From Reinekea blandensis MED297 (GTDB lineage Bacteria > Pseudomonadota > Gammaproteobacteria > Pseudomonadales > Natronospirillaceae), in the NCBI RefSeq assembly GCF_000153185.1, contig NZ_CH724153.1, positions 344,628 to 383,982 of the forward strand: a stretch of DNA of 39,355 nt, given 5' to 3'. The translations under genes and the position numbers were made by a program. Under the pieces are notes generated by a model, which ran no database searches, was not told the DNA's origin, and was given only the letters and a program-made list of their open reading frames with translations. Each line of letters opens with the position of its first letter. The first letter of the stretch is position 1. Positions 9,277 to 17,045 of this stretch are shown here, piece by piece.

Positions 9277-10011
9277 TCAGGGCACGGCGATACCAATTTT
9301 TAAGTCACTGAACCAATCCAGAAACTGGTGAAATGCTTCGCGTGTGAACAACCGGCCGTGTTGAGGGGCCATGTAGTCAACATCCAGATCTCGTACCCGG
9401 GCGATCCAGTTTTGTTTCGCCCGTTCAGATGGCATCCAGCGCTGATGAAAGTATTTCATTTTGTCGATATGGGCGTCGAAATCCTCGACAAAGAGCGGAG
9501 CATCAACGGATTCAAGTGCCGCTCCCAGATCGCCGGAAAACAGAATTTTGGCCTTCGGATCATAAACATTGAAGTTCCCGGAGGAGTGCAGGTAGTGCGC
9601 CGGGATAAAATGCAGTTCGATGCCACCCAGCGATAAGGTATCCCCATCATCCGGTAGCGCTCGATAAGTTGTGTTTTGCATACCAAAGTGCCGGATAAAG
9701 CCTTCCCAGATCCATGGGCTGTGCAATGTCACATTGTCCAGTAGCTGATCCCACAGGCCCAGTGACGAAATGATGTCCGGGTCCTGGTGAGAGGCAAACA
9801 GATGTTCGATCTGATCCAGCGAAAAGTGCTTTACGATGCCAGCCAGCATGGGCGCAAACAGTTCTATGCCACCAGGATCGAGAAGGATCGCTTTCCCCTG
9901 ACTGATGATCGCGTACTGATTTGTATCGATAATGCGATCTTGTTTGGACGCGTCCCGACCGAACATGATCCATTGGTGGTCACCTTCACTGTAAAGCGTG
10001 TGGGATTTCAT
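9277..10011 (-). CDS. MBL-fold di-iron protein, ODP/flavodiiron-like oxygen sensor
   Basis: A 244-aa metallo-beta-lactamase-fold protein of the flavodiiron type but without a flavodoxin domain. The metal-ligand set is visible: His75-x-Asp77-x-Asp79 (SHQDPDI), His139 (PAHYLHSSGNF), Asp161 (FSGDLG) and His218 (APQHGR). HSSGNF is typical of the flavodiiron/ODP subgroup rather than of glyoxalase II or lactamases. In Treponema denticola the stand-alone relative ODP is a di-iron oxygen sensor for chemotaxis (established for that protein). Here the gene overlaps, by 4 bp, a chemoreceptor-like gene and is divergent from a che operon, so an oxygen-sensing role is inferred. A simple O2 or NO reductase role is the alternative, but no partner flavodoxin or rubredoxin gene is nearby. 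Confidence 0.85.
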   Translation of the reverse strand: MKSHTLYSEGDHQWIMFGRDASKQDRIIDTNQYAIISQGKAILLDPGGIELFAPMLAGIVKHFSLDQIEHLFASHQDPDIISSLGLWDQLLDNVTLHSPWIWEGFIRHFGMQNTTYRALPDDGDTLSLGGIELHFIPAHYLHSSGNFNVYDPKAKILFSGDLGAALESVDAPLFVEDFDAHIDKMKYFHQRWMPSERAKQNWIARVRDLDVDYMAPQHGRLFTREAFHQFLDWFSDLKIGIAVP

Positions 10012-10652
10012 AGCATTCTCCCGGACTGAAATGAGTACAGGCTGTGTTGCGCGGCCTCGATGAGTTCAATGACCACTTGCGTTGTTGACTCGATGTCTTT
10101 CGCCATGCTGTTTAACGTGCCTCGACTGGTGGTGACCCGGGTTGCTTCCAGTTTCGAGTTAACCGCGATGACGTTAATGACCTGGGTCTGTTGTTTCATC
10201 TCGTCCAGCATACTCTCCAACTTCTTCATCAAAGCATTGAACTCAACCTGCATGCTTTTTTCATCCTGTACAAAGGTCGAGCGCTTTTCGTCAATCAGCT
10301 GAGTGCGATCCCGCTGCATCGATTCCATGGCTTTTTTCAGATGTTGATCGACCAAGGCCAGTTGCCACTGGCGCACCGCCAGTCGGGCAATGTCTGCAGT
10401 CAGCTCTCCGATACGGTTGGCCAATCGTATTGTGCCCTTAGCAAGCTCATCGTAAAAAGAGGCCAGGACCGCTAATCCCGCAGCATCCTCACCGATTCGT
10501 ACAGCGACCACTGACAGGTTCTTTGACGACACCGACAGAGAACGGGCTTTAATCTGTGCCTGAAACAATGACCTTGCGATGGTCGTCGCTGCTAAGGTTT
10601 GGCGAGCCTGGTCAGACCGCAAGGGAGCATTCACATCCACATTTTGACTCAT
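10008..10652 (-). CDS. degenerate chemoreceptor-like protein (short MCP-type coiled coil)
   Basis: A 214-aa, almost wholly helical soluble protein. Residues of the C-terminal third (NVIAVNSKLEATRV, then SMAKDIESTTQ) align with the MCP signalling tip ([16 protein letters not shown], then [11 protein letters not shown]), but key tip positions differ: the usual [10 protein letters not shown] reads SKLEATRVTT. There is no membrane segment, HAMP or sensor domain. The stop overlaps the start of the ODP-like gene (ATGA, 10008-10011), so the two products are probably made in equal amounts and may bind each other, the di-iron protein serving as the sensor module. A candidate sigma-28 promoter precedes it. 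The start ATG lacks a strong Shine-Dalgarno. The alternative is a non-signalling decoy or scaffold in the array. Confidence 0.75.
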   Translation of the reverse strand: MSQNVDVNAPLRSDQARQTLAATTIARSLFQAQIKARSLSVSSKNLSVVAVRIGEDAAGLAVLASFYDELAKGTIRLANRIGELTADIARLAVRQWQLALVDQHLKKAMESMQRDRTQLIDEKRSTFVQDEKSMQVEFNALMKKLESMLDEMKQQTQVINVIAVNSKLEATRVTTSRGTLNSMAKDIESTTQVVIELIEAAQHSLYSFQSGRML

Positions 10653-10672
10653 ACTTTTGTATATACCGGTTT

Positions 10673-10699
10673 GTGTCGGCCGAACAACGATTAACTATA
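10673..10699 (-). promoter_or_regulatory. candidate sigma-28 (FliA) promoter of the degenerate-MCP/ODP operon
   Basis: Read on the minus strand: TATAGTTA (10692-10699), exactly 11 bp, then GCCGACAC (10673-10680). It matches the enterobacterial sigma-28 consensus TAAAGTTT-N11-GCCGATAA at 12 of 16 positions. The start codon is about 20 bp downstream. Confidence 0.35.
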
Positions 10700-10872
10700 G
10701 TGCAGTCGAAAGGCTTTGCTACTGCCGTGGGTTATGAAGTGGGAAGGCTGACTCGACAACCTGAACCTACCCGAAGTAAACAAAGTGGTCAGTGAAGTTT
10801 TCGAACTCTGTTCCTTATTGTCTGTGCGTTTTTATTACACTGGTCGAACATCACCGCTGGCGATCAACCCGA

Positions 10873-10899
10873 TTAAGTTCGCATGGCGATGGCCGATGA
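10873..10899 (+). promoter_or_regulatory. candidate sigma-28 (FliA) promoter of the che operon
   Basis: TTAAGTTC (10873-10880), exactly 11 bp, then GCCGATGA (10892-10899) matches TAAAGTTT-N11-GCCGATAA at 13 of 16 positions, including GCCGAT intact. Transcription would begin near 10907. An imperfect inverted repeat (arms 10874-10894 and 10911-10931, core GCGATGGCC/GGCCATCGC) overlaps it and could be an operator or a leader hairpin. Confidence 0.5.
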
Positions 10900-10981
10900 T
10901 ATTGGTGTAAGGCCATCGCTGGCGAAACTTAAGACTGCCGTCTAGCCTTTGCCATATTGAGGTGTTAAAGGTCCAGCAGAC

Positions 10982-12178
10982 GTGGCCATTGAGTTAAAAG
11001 AGGATTTAAATTTGGCTATAGGAATAGGGCAAAAACTACAATCTTGGGCGACGAGTCTTAGGACGTATTGGCCTACTGTATTCGTCGTACTATTGCTAAC
11101 TGTGCTGAGTCCCTGGCTGCCTGTTGTCATCTTACCTTTGTTAACCGGCTTGGGTGTCGGCACCTCTCTGTATTATCTAAAAGCAAAAAGTTCTCAGAGT
11201 TCTGAACTGATCATTGATAGTGAGGGCATAAACTCACTTGACTCACTCGAGCCTGCGCTCGAGAGGATGAATGAAGAGTTGATGGAACACCAATCCGTTC
11301 TTAACGAGCTCAATCAATCTCAGGAGTTGGAGATCGACCGTCTTGTCTCGTCATTCCAAACCATTCACCGTTTGTTAGATGAACAAAAGGGGCTGATCTA
11401 TCGAATACTGGAGTTTCAAGTCGATATTGGTGAAGGTCGAACGGATTCATTGCATACAAGCATGCAGACATTTGCCTTCCGTACATCCCAAACGATGGAT
11501 AAGTTTGTGACCGCAACCATAAAAAACAGTACAGAGATGATGGAATTGGTTGAAGTCGTTTCATCAATGGAAAGCAAAATGCCCACCATTGAGAAAGCGC
11601 TGGAAGACATTGACCAGATATCAGATCAAACTAATCTGTTGGCGTTAAACGCAGCCATTGAAGCCGCCCGTGCAGGGGAACATGGGCGTGGGTTCTCGGT
11701 TGTGGCTGATGAAGTGCGTGCGTTATCAAAACGCGCAGCTGAGTTTAGCGGCCTGATTCACAAAGAAATAAATTCGATCCGTTCCGATGTTTCCCAATTG
11801 CGTTCGCGCATCGGCAATGCCGCCTCAAGTGATATGAACTTTATTCTGAATGCCAAAGCCGATGTCGAAAAGGCCATCAATGCCTTGATGGAAAAAGCGA
11901 ACAACGATGAAAAGGCGACCGAAGATATTCAGCGCGTCGCAGAAGGTTTGACAGATGCCTCAAATGAAGCCGTTCAGGGATTGCAGTTTGGTGACATCAG
12001 TCGACAGACGCTGGAATACCAAAGCGAACGTCTAACATTGTTAATGAATGTACTTCCTGAACTAAAACCGGGTTTGGATGAACAAACCCTTAGTGAATGG
12101 ATACAGGAACTGGATGACTATCGGCACTCACCAGTGAAAGGGCAAAGCGATTCCGGTGGGGATGTGGATCTTTTTTAA
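10982..12178 (+). CDS. small membrane-anchored methyl-accepting chemotaxis-type protein
   Basis: 398 aa with two adjacent membrane segments (about residues 29-46 and 48-66), no periplasmic domain and no HAMP, then a coiled coil and an MCP signalling tip ([17 protein letters not shown], about residues 211-258). The C-terminal part has LQFGDISRQ, a motif common in MCP-like proteins that lack a normal sensor. By position it corresponds to the receptor-like gene that opens the P. aeruginosa che2 cluster (cttP), but the architecture differs. The start is ambiguous: GTG at 10982, or TTG at 11012, which has the much better Shine-Dalgarno AGAGGA 7 nt upstream. It is the first gene of the che operon, 13 bp before the STAS gene. 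The input may be cytoplasmic or via a partner. Confidence 0.88.
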   Translation: MAIELKEDLNLAIGIGQKLQSWATSLRTYWPTVFVVLLLTVLSPWLPVVILPLLTGLGVGTSLYYLKAKSSQSSELIIDSEGINSLDSLEPALERMNEELMEHQSVLNELNQSQELEIDRLVSSFQTIHRLLDEQKGLIYRILEFQVDIGEGRTDSLHTSMQTFAFRTSQTMDKFVTATIKNSTEMMELVEVVSSMESKMPTIEKALEDIDQISDQTNLLALNAAIEAARAGEHGRGFSVVADEVRALSKRAAEFSGLIHKEINSIRSDVSQLRSRIGNAASSDMNFILNAKADVEKAINALMEKANNDEKATEDIQRVAEGLTDASNEAVQGLQFGDISRQTLEYQSERLTLLMNVLPELKPGLDEQTLSEWIQELDDYRHSPVKGQSDSGGDVDLF

Positions 12179-12191
12179 AAGAGGATAAGGC

Positions 12192-12479
12192 ATGGCCAAA
12201 GGCGACATAGCTCTCAAGCTGCCAGAGCGGTTTGATTTTAATCATTATCAAACGTTCACGGATGACTATCAAAAAGCGTTAGGGAACGGCTCGGTAACCC
12301 GCTTGGTTCTCGACTTTTCGACGGTGGTTTATCTGGACAGCTCAGCGATTGGCATGATCAACATGATGTACAAAAAAGCAAAAGATGCAAACAAGACCGT
12401 CTGTATTCGGGGAGCTAAAGGCGTCGCGTACGATTTGTTAAAGCTCGCTAATATCCAGAAGCTGATTCCAATGGAGTAA
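12192..12479 (+). CDS. STAS-domain anti-sigma-factor antagonist (HsbA/SpoIIAA-like)
   Basis: 95 aa, a single STAS domain. The loop VVYLDSSAIGM carries the phosphorylatable serine (Ser50 of DSS by analogy with SpoIIAA/RsbV). In partner switching the unphosphorylated STAS protein binds and neutralises an anti-sigma factor or other target; a kinase turns it off and a PP2C phosphatase turns it on. Both activities are plausibly carried by the next gene, 4 bp away. In P. aeruginosa the comparable HsbA-HsbR pair controls FlgM and a diguanylate cyclase; here the downstream target is not visible. The Shine-Dalgarno is strong (GAGGATAAGG). Confidence 0.9.
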   Translation: MAKGDIALKLPERFDFNHYQTFTDDYQKALGNGSVTRLVLDFSTVVYLDSSAIGMINMMYKKAKDANKTVCIRGAKGVAYDLLKLANIQKLIPME

Positions 12480-12483
12480 GTTC

Positions 12484-14172
12484 ATGCTGAATCAGCAAAG
12501 TGTCGAGCACATGTTGATCATTGAGGATGATCCTTCGCTAAGCACGTCTATGTCAGAAGTGTTAGCAGAGATCGGTATAGTGATCGATCAGGCTCATAGT
12601 TGTCAGGACGCCTACCAGTTTCTGACAGACCGTCAATACGATCTGATTTTGCTTGATAATCAACTTGGCGATGGGGAAGGCATTGATGTCTTACGATGGT
12701 TTCATGATCAGCCTCATGAAACCGACCCCGCGATAATTATGATCAGCGAAAGTGACGAGCAACACTACGTAGAGGAATGCTACTCCTTAGGTATTGTGGA
12801 TTTTTTACGAAAACCCAAACCATTGCCATTGCTTTTGATCAAAGTACGGAAAATTCTGGAGAGTCATCGGCTCAAGCAAAAAGCAGTCGCCAACCAGATC
12901 TCCATGAACTTGATGTTGAGTCAGATGGACAATGAACAGCAAATGGCTCGTTTTATCTATCAACACCTTCATCAAAGCTTTCACGACGATATCGAAGGGC
13001 TGGAATCCTACATTCAGCCACACTCGTTGTTTTCGGGTGATATGGTGATGACCTGCATCGGTCCAAATGGTCATTGTTTTGGACTAATGGCGGATGCTAC
13101 CGGGCATGGTTTGGCCGCTGCTCTGACCATGATGCCGGTTTTGACCGTGATGCATACCATGGTGGTAAAAGGTTTTTCGTTAGGACTCATCGCTCGGGAA
13201 ATCAATCGAAAAGTGAACGAAGAATCCCCGGATGATCGATTTGTCGCCGCAATTTTGTTCGAAATGGACCCCCATCGGCGGACATTAGATGTTTGGAATG
13301 GCGGTATGCCGCCTGCTCTATGGGTTGATCCAGACAAGGGAATTGTGCAACGTTTTGCTTCTCGTCATCTGCCATTGGGCATTCTGGATAAGGATGCATT
13401 TGATGGCATGGTAGAAACCTTTTCCATTCCCAATACCGGGCACTTAGTTGCCTACAGTGATGGATTGGTTGAACAGAGAAACAGTATTGGCGAACCTCTG
13501 AGTCAACAAGAGCTTGAGCGGGTCGTTGAGCTGTCAACACCCGGTCAGCTTATTTATCACTGTCTTGAGCTTTTAACTCATCACACCGACGATGAAAATC
13601 TTGATGATGATGTCAGCTTGATGAGCTGGGTCCCAGAGGAGGCTATCGCAAGATTAGTCCGTGTACCCAACCAGACACAATACACTCCTGGGCATTCAAA
13701 ATGGCAATACTGCCTTAAAGGAAAAGCGTTGTCGGCCGATTCAATCATGGAGATGGCGAACAAGGTACTGCGCCGCTGGTTGGTGTCATTAGAAACTCAA
13801 CAGCGCGCCTACACTGTAATAGCGGAGCTTGTTAATAATGCATTTGATCATGGTTGTCTTGGTGTGTCCTCAAATTTGAAAATTGAGGACTTTGAGCTTT
13901 ATTTGAATGCTCGGCAGACTGCGATTGAAAACTTGTCTGATGATGATTGGATTCAAGTCTGTCTGTCGATGGTTGATAACCAGCTGAACATTGAAGTTAA
14001 AGACAGTGGCGATGGTTATTTTGGTAAAGAGTCAGCCATAAGCAAACTTAACGGTTTGTCTGGCCGTGGTATTGGGTTAATTCGGGCGTTGTCTTCTGAC
14101 TTCGTCGTAGATCCGCCGGGTAATGTCGCCCGGTCAACACTATCCTTAATAGGGCAGGATTCTAATGAGTAA
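12484..14172 (+). CDS. receiver-PP2C phosphatase-HATPase protein (HsbR/RsbU-RsbW-like)
   Basis: 562 aa in three modules. The receiver (about 9-120) has Asp15/Asp16, the phospho-acceptor Asp58 (LLDNQ) and Lys110 (RKPKP). The SpoIIE/PP2C phosphatase (about 185-390) has SGDMVM, LMADATGHGLAAAL, AYSDGLVEQ and DDDVSLMSW. A C-terminal RsbW-like HATPase (about 430-560) has ELVNNAFDHG, VKDSGDGYFG and SGRGIGLIRAL. The product can therefore in principle dephosphorylate and phosphorylate the adjacent STAS protein, with CheA-driven phosphorylation of Asp58 deciding which. That is the logic shown for P. aeruginosa HsbR. Its 3' end overlaps cheY by 8 bp, placing it firmly in the che operon. Confidence 0.93.
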   Translation: MLNQQSVEHMLIIEDDPSLSTSMSEVLAEIGIVIDQAHSCQDAYQFLTDRQYDLILLDNQLGDGEGIDVLRWFHDQPHETDPAIIMISESDEQHYVEECYSLGIVDFLRKPKPLPLLLIKVRKILESHRLKQKAVANQISMNLMLSQMDNEQQMARFIYQHLHQSFHDDIEGLESYIQPHSLFSGDMVMTCIGPNGHCFGLMADATGHGLAAALTMMPVLTVMHTMVVKGFSLGLIAREINRKVNEESPDDRFVAAILFEMDPHRRTLDVWNGGMPPALWVDPDKGIVQRFASRHLPLGILDKDAFDGMVETFSIPNTGHLVAYSDGLVEQRNSIGEPLSQQELERVVELSTPGQLIYHCLELLTHHTDDENLDDDVSLMSWVPEEAIARLVRVPNQTQYTPGHSKWQYCLKGKALSADSIMEMANKVLRRWLVSLETQQRAYTVIAELVNNAFDHGCLGVSSNLKIEDFELYLNARQTAIENLSDDDWIQVCLSMVDNQLNIEVKDSGDGYFGKESAISKLNGLSGRGIGLIRALSSDFVVDPPGNVARSTLSLIGQDSNE

Positions 14173-14530
14173 ACACTTTTTAATAGTCGATGATTCCGCT
14201 TCTATCCGGCAGATGGTCGAACACACTTTGAAAACGGCGGGCTATCAAGTTACCGCAGCAAAAGATGGCCAGGAGGCTTTGGATTTAAGTCAGCGTCAGT
14301 CATTTGATTGTGTGTTGACCGATCAGAACATGCCGCGCATGGATGGTCTGACGTTGATCAAATCATTACGCCAGTCTGCTAACTACAAGCGTACGCCTAT
14401 CTTGGTACTCACTACCGAGGCCAGTGATGACATGAAGTCCAAAGGTCGAGCTGCCGGCGCCACCGGTTGGATGGTGAAGCCCTTTGACCCACAAAAGTTA
14501 TTGGCTGTAGCGGCCAAAGTTGTGAAGTAG
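14165..14530 (+). CDS. cheY: chemotaxis response regulator CheY
   Basis: 121 aa stand-alone receiver. The acidic pocket is Asp9/Asp10, the phospho-acceptor Asp53 (VLTDQNMPRMDG), the switch residues Thr83/Thr84 and Lys105 (MVKPFD). It overlaps the preceding gene by 8 bp and lies 13 bp before cheA. In F7-type systems this CheY is usually a phosphate sink or a non-motor output rather than the main flagellar CheY; which applies here cannot be read from the sequence. Confidence 0.95.
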   Translation: MSKHFLIVDDSASIRQMVEHTLKTAGYQVTAAKDGQEALDLSQRQSFDCVLTDQNMPRMDGLTLIKSLRQSANYKRTPILVLTTEASDDMKSKGRAAGATGWMVKPFDPQKLLAVAAKVVK

Positions 14531-14543
14531 CGGAGCGCGAACC

Positions 14544-16499
14544 ATGAGTATGGATCTGGGGCAGTTTCATGAAGTCTTTTTTGAGGAAAGCCAGGAGCAT
14601 CTGGATGCACTCGAACAAGGACTGATGGCGCTCGATCCGAGTCAACCCGACGCAGAATTACTGAACACCATTTTTCGCGCGGCGCATTCGATTAAAGGCA
14701 GTAGTGGCGTCTTTGGATTTACTGCACTAGGTGATATCACGCATGTGATGGAAAACCGTCTGGATGAATGGCGTAAAGAAATCAGCCAACCCCAGGCGTC
14801 GCAAGTGGATCACCTGCTCACGGTGGTGGATGCGTTGCGTCATTTGGTCAGTGTTTACCAAAACGGAGAGCCGGTAGACGAGCAATGGGTACAAGATACC
14901 ATTGATGGCCTGAATGCGAAGTTTGATGCCTACGAAATAAAGAACAGTGAGCAAAGCCAATCGTCGGAACCGGTAGTAGACGAGGATGATGACGAAGGTT
15001 TTGGCTTTTTCGAACCCTTGGAAGCTGAAGCTGAAGCGGATGACGATGTAGGTTACGGCTTTTTTGAAGAGGAGCCAGCGCCCGACGAGGATGAAGGGTT
15101 CGGTTTCTTCGAGGAGCCGGAACCTGAAGCAGAGTTTGCTGCAGCGAATACCGAAGCTGAAGACGAAGGCTGGGGGTTATTTGAGGAACCCGGTTCTTCT
15201 GACACGTCGCCGCCCCAAGTCGATGCTGTAGAATCGAAACCGACTGAAACGAAGGCGCCTGCGAAATCAGCCGTATCAAATCCAACAACGGAGTCGGCAC
15301 AAGCCGCACAAAAATCCGGCGGTACCATCCGGGTGAATGTCGAAAAGGTCGACAGTTTGATTAATCTGGTGGGCGAGTTGGTCATCACACAATCGATGTT
15401 GGCGATGGTTGGGCAGAACCTGGATGATGCCAATCAGGAAAAGATGAACGGAGTCATTGAAACCCTGCATCGTAATACCCGGGAGATTCAGGAATCGGTC
15501 ATGTCGATCCGTATGCTGCCAATCTCTTTTGTGTTTAATCGCTTTCCAAGAGTCGCGCGCGATACGGCAGGAAAACTTGGTAAAAAGGTTAATCTGGTGA
15601 TTGAAGGCGGCGATACAGAGATTGATAAGGGCTTGGTTGAGCAGTTAGCCGATCCTCTGACTCACCTCATGCGCAACAGTATCGATCACGGGATTGAATC
15701 TCCGTCCGATCGGTTACAGGCAGGAAAACCAGAAACCGGAACCGTTCGTCTTTCGGCGCGTCAACAAGGTGGCAACATCATCATCAGTGTTATTGACGAT
15801 GGGGCCGGCCTGAACCGGGACAAAATTCTGAACAAAGCCCGCGAACGCGGTATGACCGTGAACGCTGATTCACCCGATGAAGCGATTTGGCCGTTAATTT
15901 TTGAACCTGGATTTTCCACCGCGGATGCCGTCACCGATGTTTCAGGTCGGGGCGTGGGCATGGATGTGGTGAAAAAGAACCTGAGTAATCTGGGCGGTCG
16001 CATCGATATTGATTCCGTCCCTGGTTACGGCACCACATTGTCGCTGATTTTGCCACTGACTCTGGCCATTCTTGATGGAATGGCGGTGTCGCTTGGATCT
16101 GAAACCTACATTATACCGCTCGGTAATATTGTCGAGTCCATTCAGCCAAATGCTGAGCAGGTAAAGACCCTCAATGGCGATGAACTGTTGAATGTGCGCG
16201 GCCATTATTGGCCGGTGGTTCGATTGCATCGCGTCATGTCGGTGCGGCCGCGTTTCGAACGCATCACAGACGGAATAGTGATATTGACTGAATCCGGTAA
16301 ACGTCGTTTCGGCATTCTCGTCGATGAACTGCTCGGACAGCAGCAGGTTGTCATTAAGAGCCTCGAACAACATTACAAGCGCATTCCCGGTGTTGGGGGC
16401 GCGACCGTTATGGGTGATGGACAAGTGGCCTTCATCCTTGATTTAGAATCCCTGGGCGCGGACGTCGCGGCCACGGCGACCCTGGAGGACGCTTCATGA
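14544..16499 (+). CDS. cheA: chemotaxis histidine kinase CheA (no P2 domain; acidic aromatic repeat linker)
   Basis: 651 aa. P1/HPt contains the phospho-acceptor His48 ([13 protein letters not shown]). P3 starts near residue 260 ([16 protein letters not shown]). The P4 ATPase shows [19 protein letters not shown] and [14 protein letters not shown]5, the CheW-like domain, runs from about 512 to the end. The expected P2 (CheY-binding) domain is absent. In its place, residues 145-220 are very acidic and hold four repeats of G-aromatic-G-(F/L)-F-E at 152-157, 170-175, 185-190 and 209-214, which could act as short CheY-docking motifs (inference). It overlaps cheW by 4 bp (ATGA), so the two are translationally coupled. 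Confidence 0.96.
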   Translation: MSMDLGQFHEVFFEESQEHLDALEQGLMALDPSQPDAELLNTIFRAAHSIKGSSGVFGFTALGDITHVMENRLDEWRKEISQPQASQVDHLLTVVDALRHLVSVYQNGEPVDEQWVQDTIDGLNAKFDAYEIKNSEQSQSSEPVVDEDDDEGFGFFEPLEAEAEADDDVGYGFFEEEPAPDEDEGFGFFEEPEPEAEFAAANTEAEDEGWGLFEEPGSSDTSPPQVDAVESKPTETKAPAKSAVSNPTTESAQAAQKSGGTIRVNVEKVDSLINLVGELVITQSMLAMVGQNLDDANQEKMNGVIETLHRNTREIQESVMSIRMLPISFVFNRFPRVARDTAGKLGKKVNLVIEGGDTEIDKGLVEQLADPLTHLMRNSIDHGIESPSDRLQAGKPETGTVRLSARQQGGNIIISVIDDGAGLNRDKILNKARERGMTVNADSPDEAIWPLIFEPGFSTADAVTDVSGRGVGMDVVKKNLSNLGGRIDIDSVPGYGTTLSLILPLTLAILDGMAVSLGSETYIIPLGNIVESIQPNAEQVKTLNGDELLNVRGHYWPVVRLHRVMSVRPRFERITDGIVILTESGKRRFGILVDELLGQQQVVIKSLEQHYKRIPGVGGATVMGDGQVAFILDLESLGADVAATATLEDAS

Positions 16500-16981
16500 C
16501 CGATGAACATGACGTGGACAGTCAGCAGGAGTTTCTGACTTTCCTGTTGGGCGATGAACAATACGGTATTGACATCATGAGCGTGAAGGAAATTCGCGGT
16601 TACGACAACGTTACCCGCATTGCCAACGCGCCGGCCTTTATCAAAGGCGTTATTAACATGCGTGGTGAAATTGTCCCCATCGTCGATTTGCGAATCAAGT
16701 TTCAGCAGAAACAACCGACCTACGACGAGTTTACGATCGTGATCGTCGTTCAGGTACACGATCGCCTGGTCGGCATGGTTGTCGATGGCGTGTCCGATGT
16801 AGTGGGCTTTACGCCGGAAGAGATACGTCCGTCCCCCGATTTCGGGACAGCCTTTGACAGCCGGTATCTGTCGGGCCTTGGCTCCAAAGATAAAGATATG
16901 GTGATTCTGGTTAACATTGAAGCGTTGGTGACCAGTCAGGAACTCGGATTGATCGATCAAAACCGATCAACGTATTCATAA
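16496..16981 (+). CDS. cheW: chemotaxis coupling protein CheW
   Basis: 161 aa SH3-like adaptor linking receptors to CheA. The family features [38 protein letters not shown] and [10 protein letters not shown] are present. The start overlaps the cheA stop. There is a single CheW in this cluster, with 64 bp to the next gene, the PAS receptor. Confidence 0.95.
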   Translation: MTDEHDVDSQQEFLTFLLGDEQYGIDIMSVKEIRGYDNVTRIANAPAFIKGVINMRGEIVPIVDLRIKFQQKQPTYDEFTIVIVVQVHDRLVGMVVDGVSDVVGFTPEEIRPSPDFGTAFDSRYLSGLGSKDKDMVILVNIEALVTSQELGLIDQNRSTYS

Positions 16982-17045
16982 ACGGTTTTATACAAGTCCC
17001 GGCCAGATCGGTTGGCAGAGACGGTGGTGTAATGATGGAGGGATC

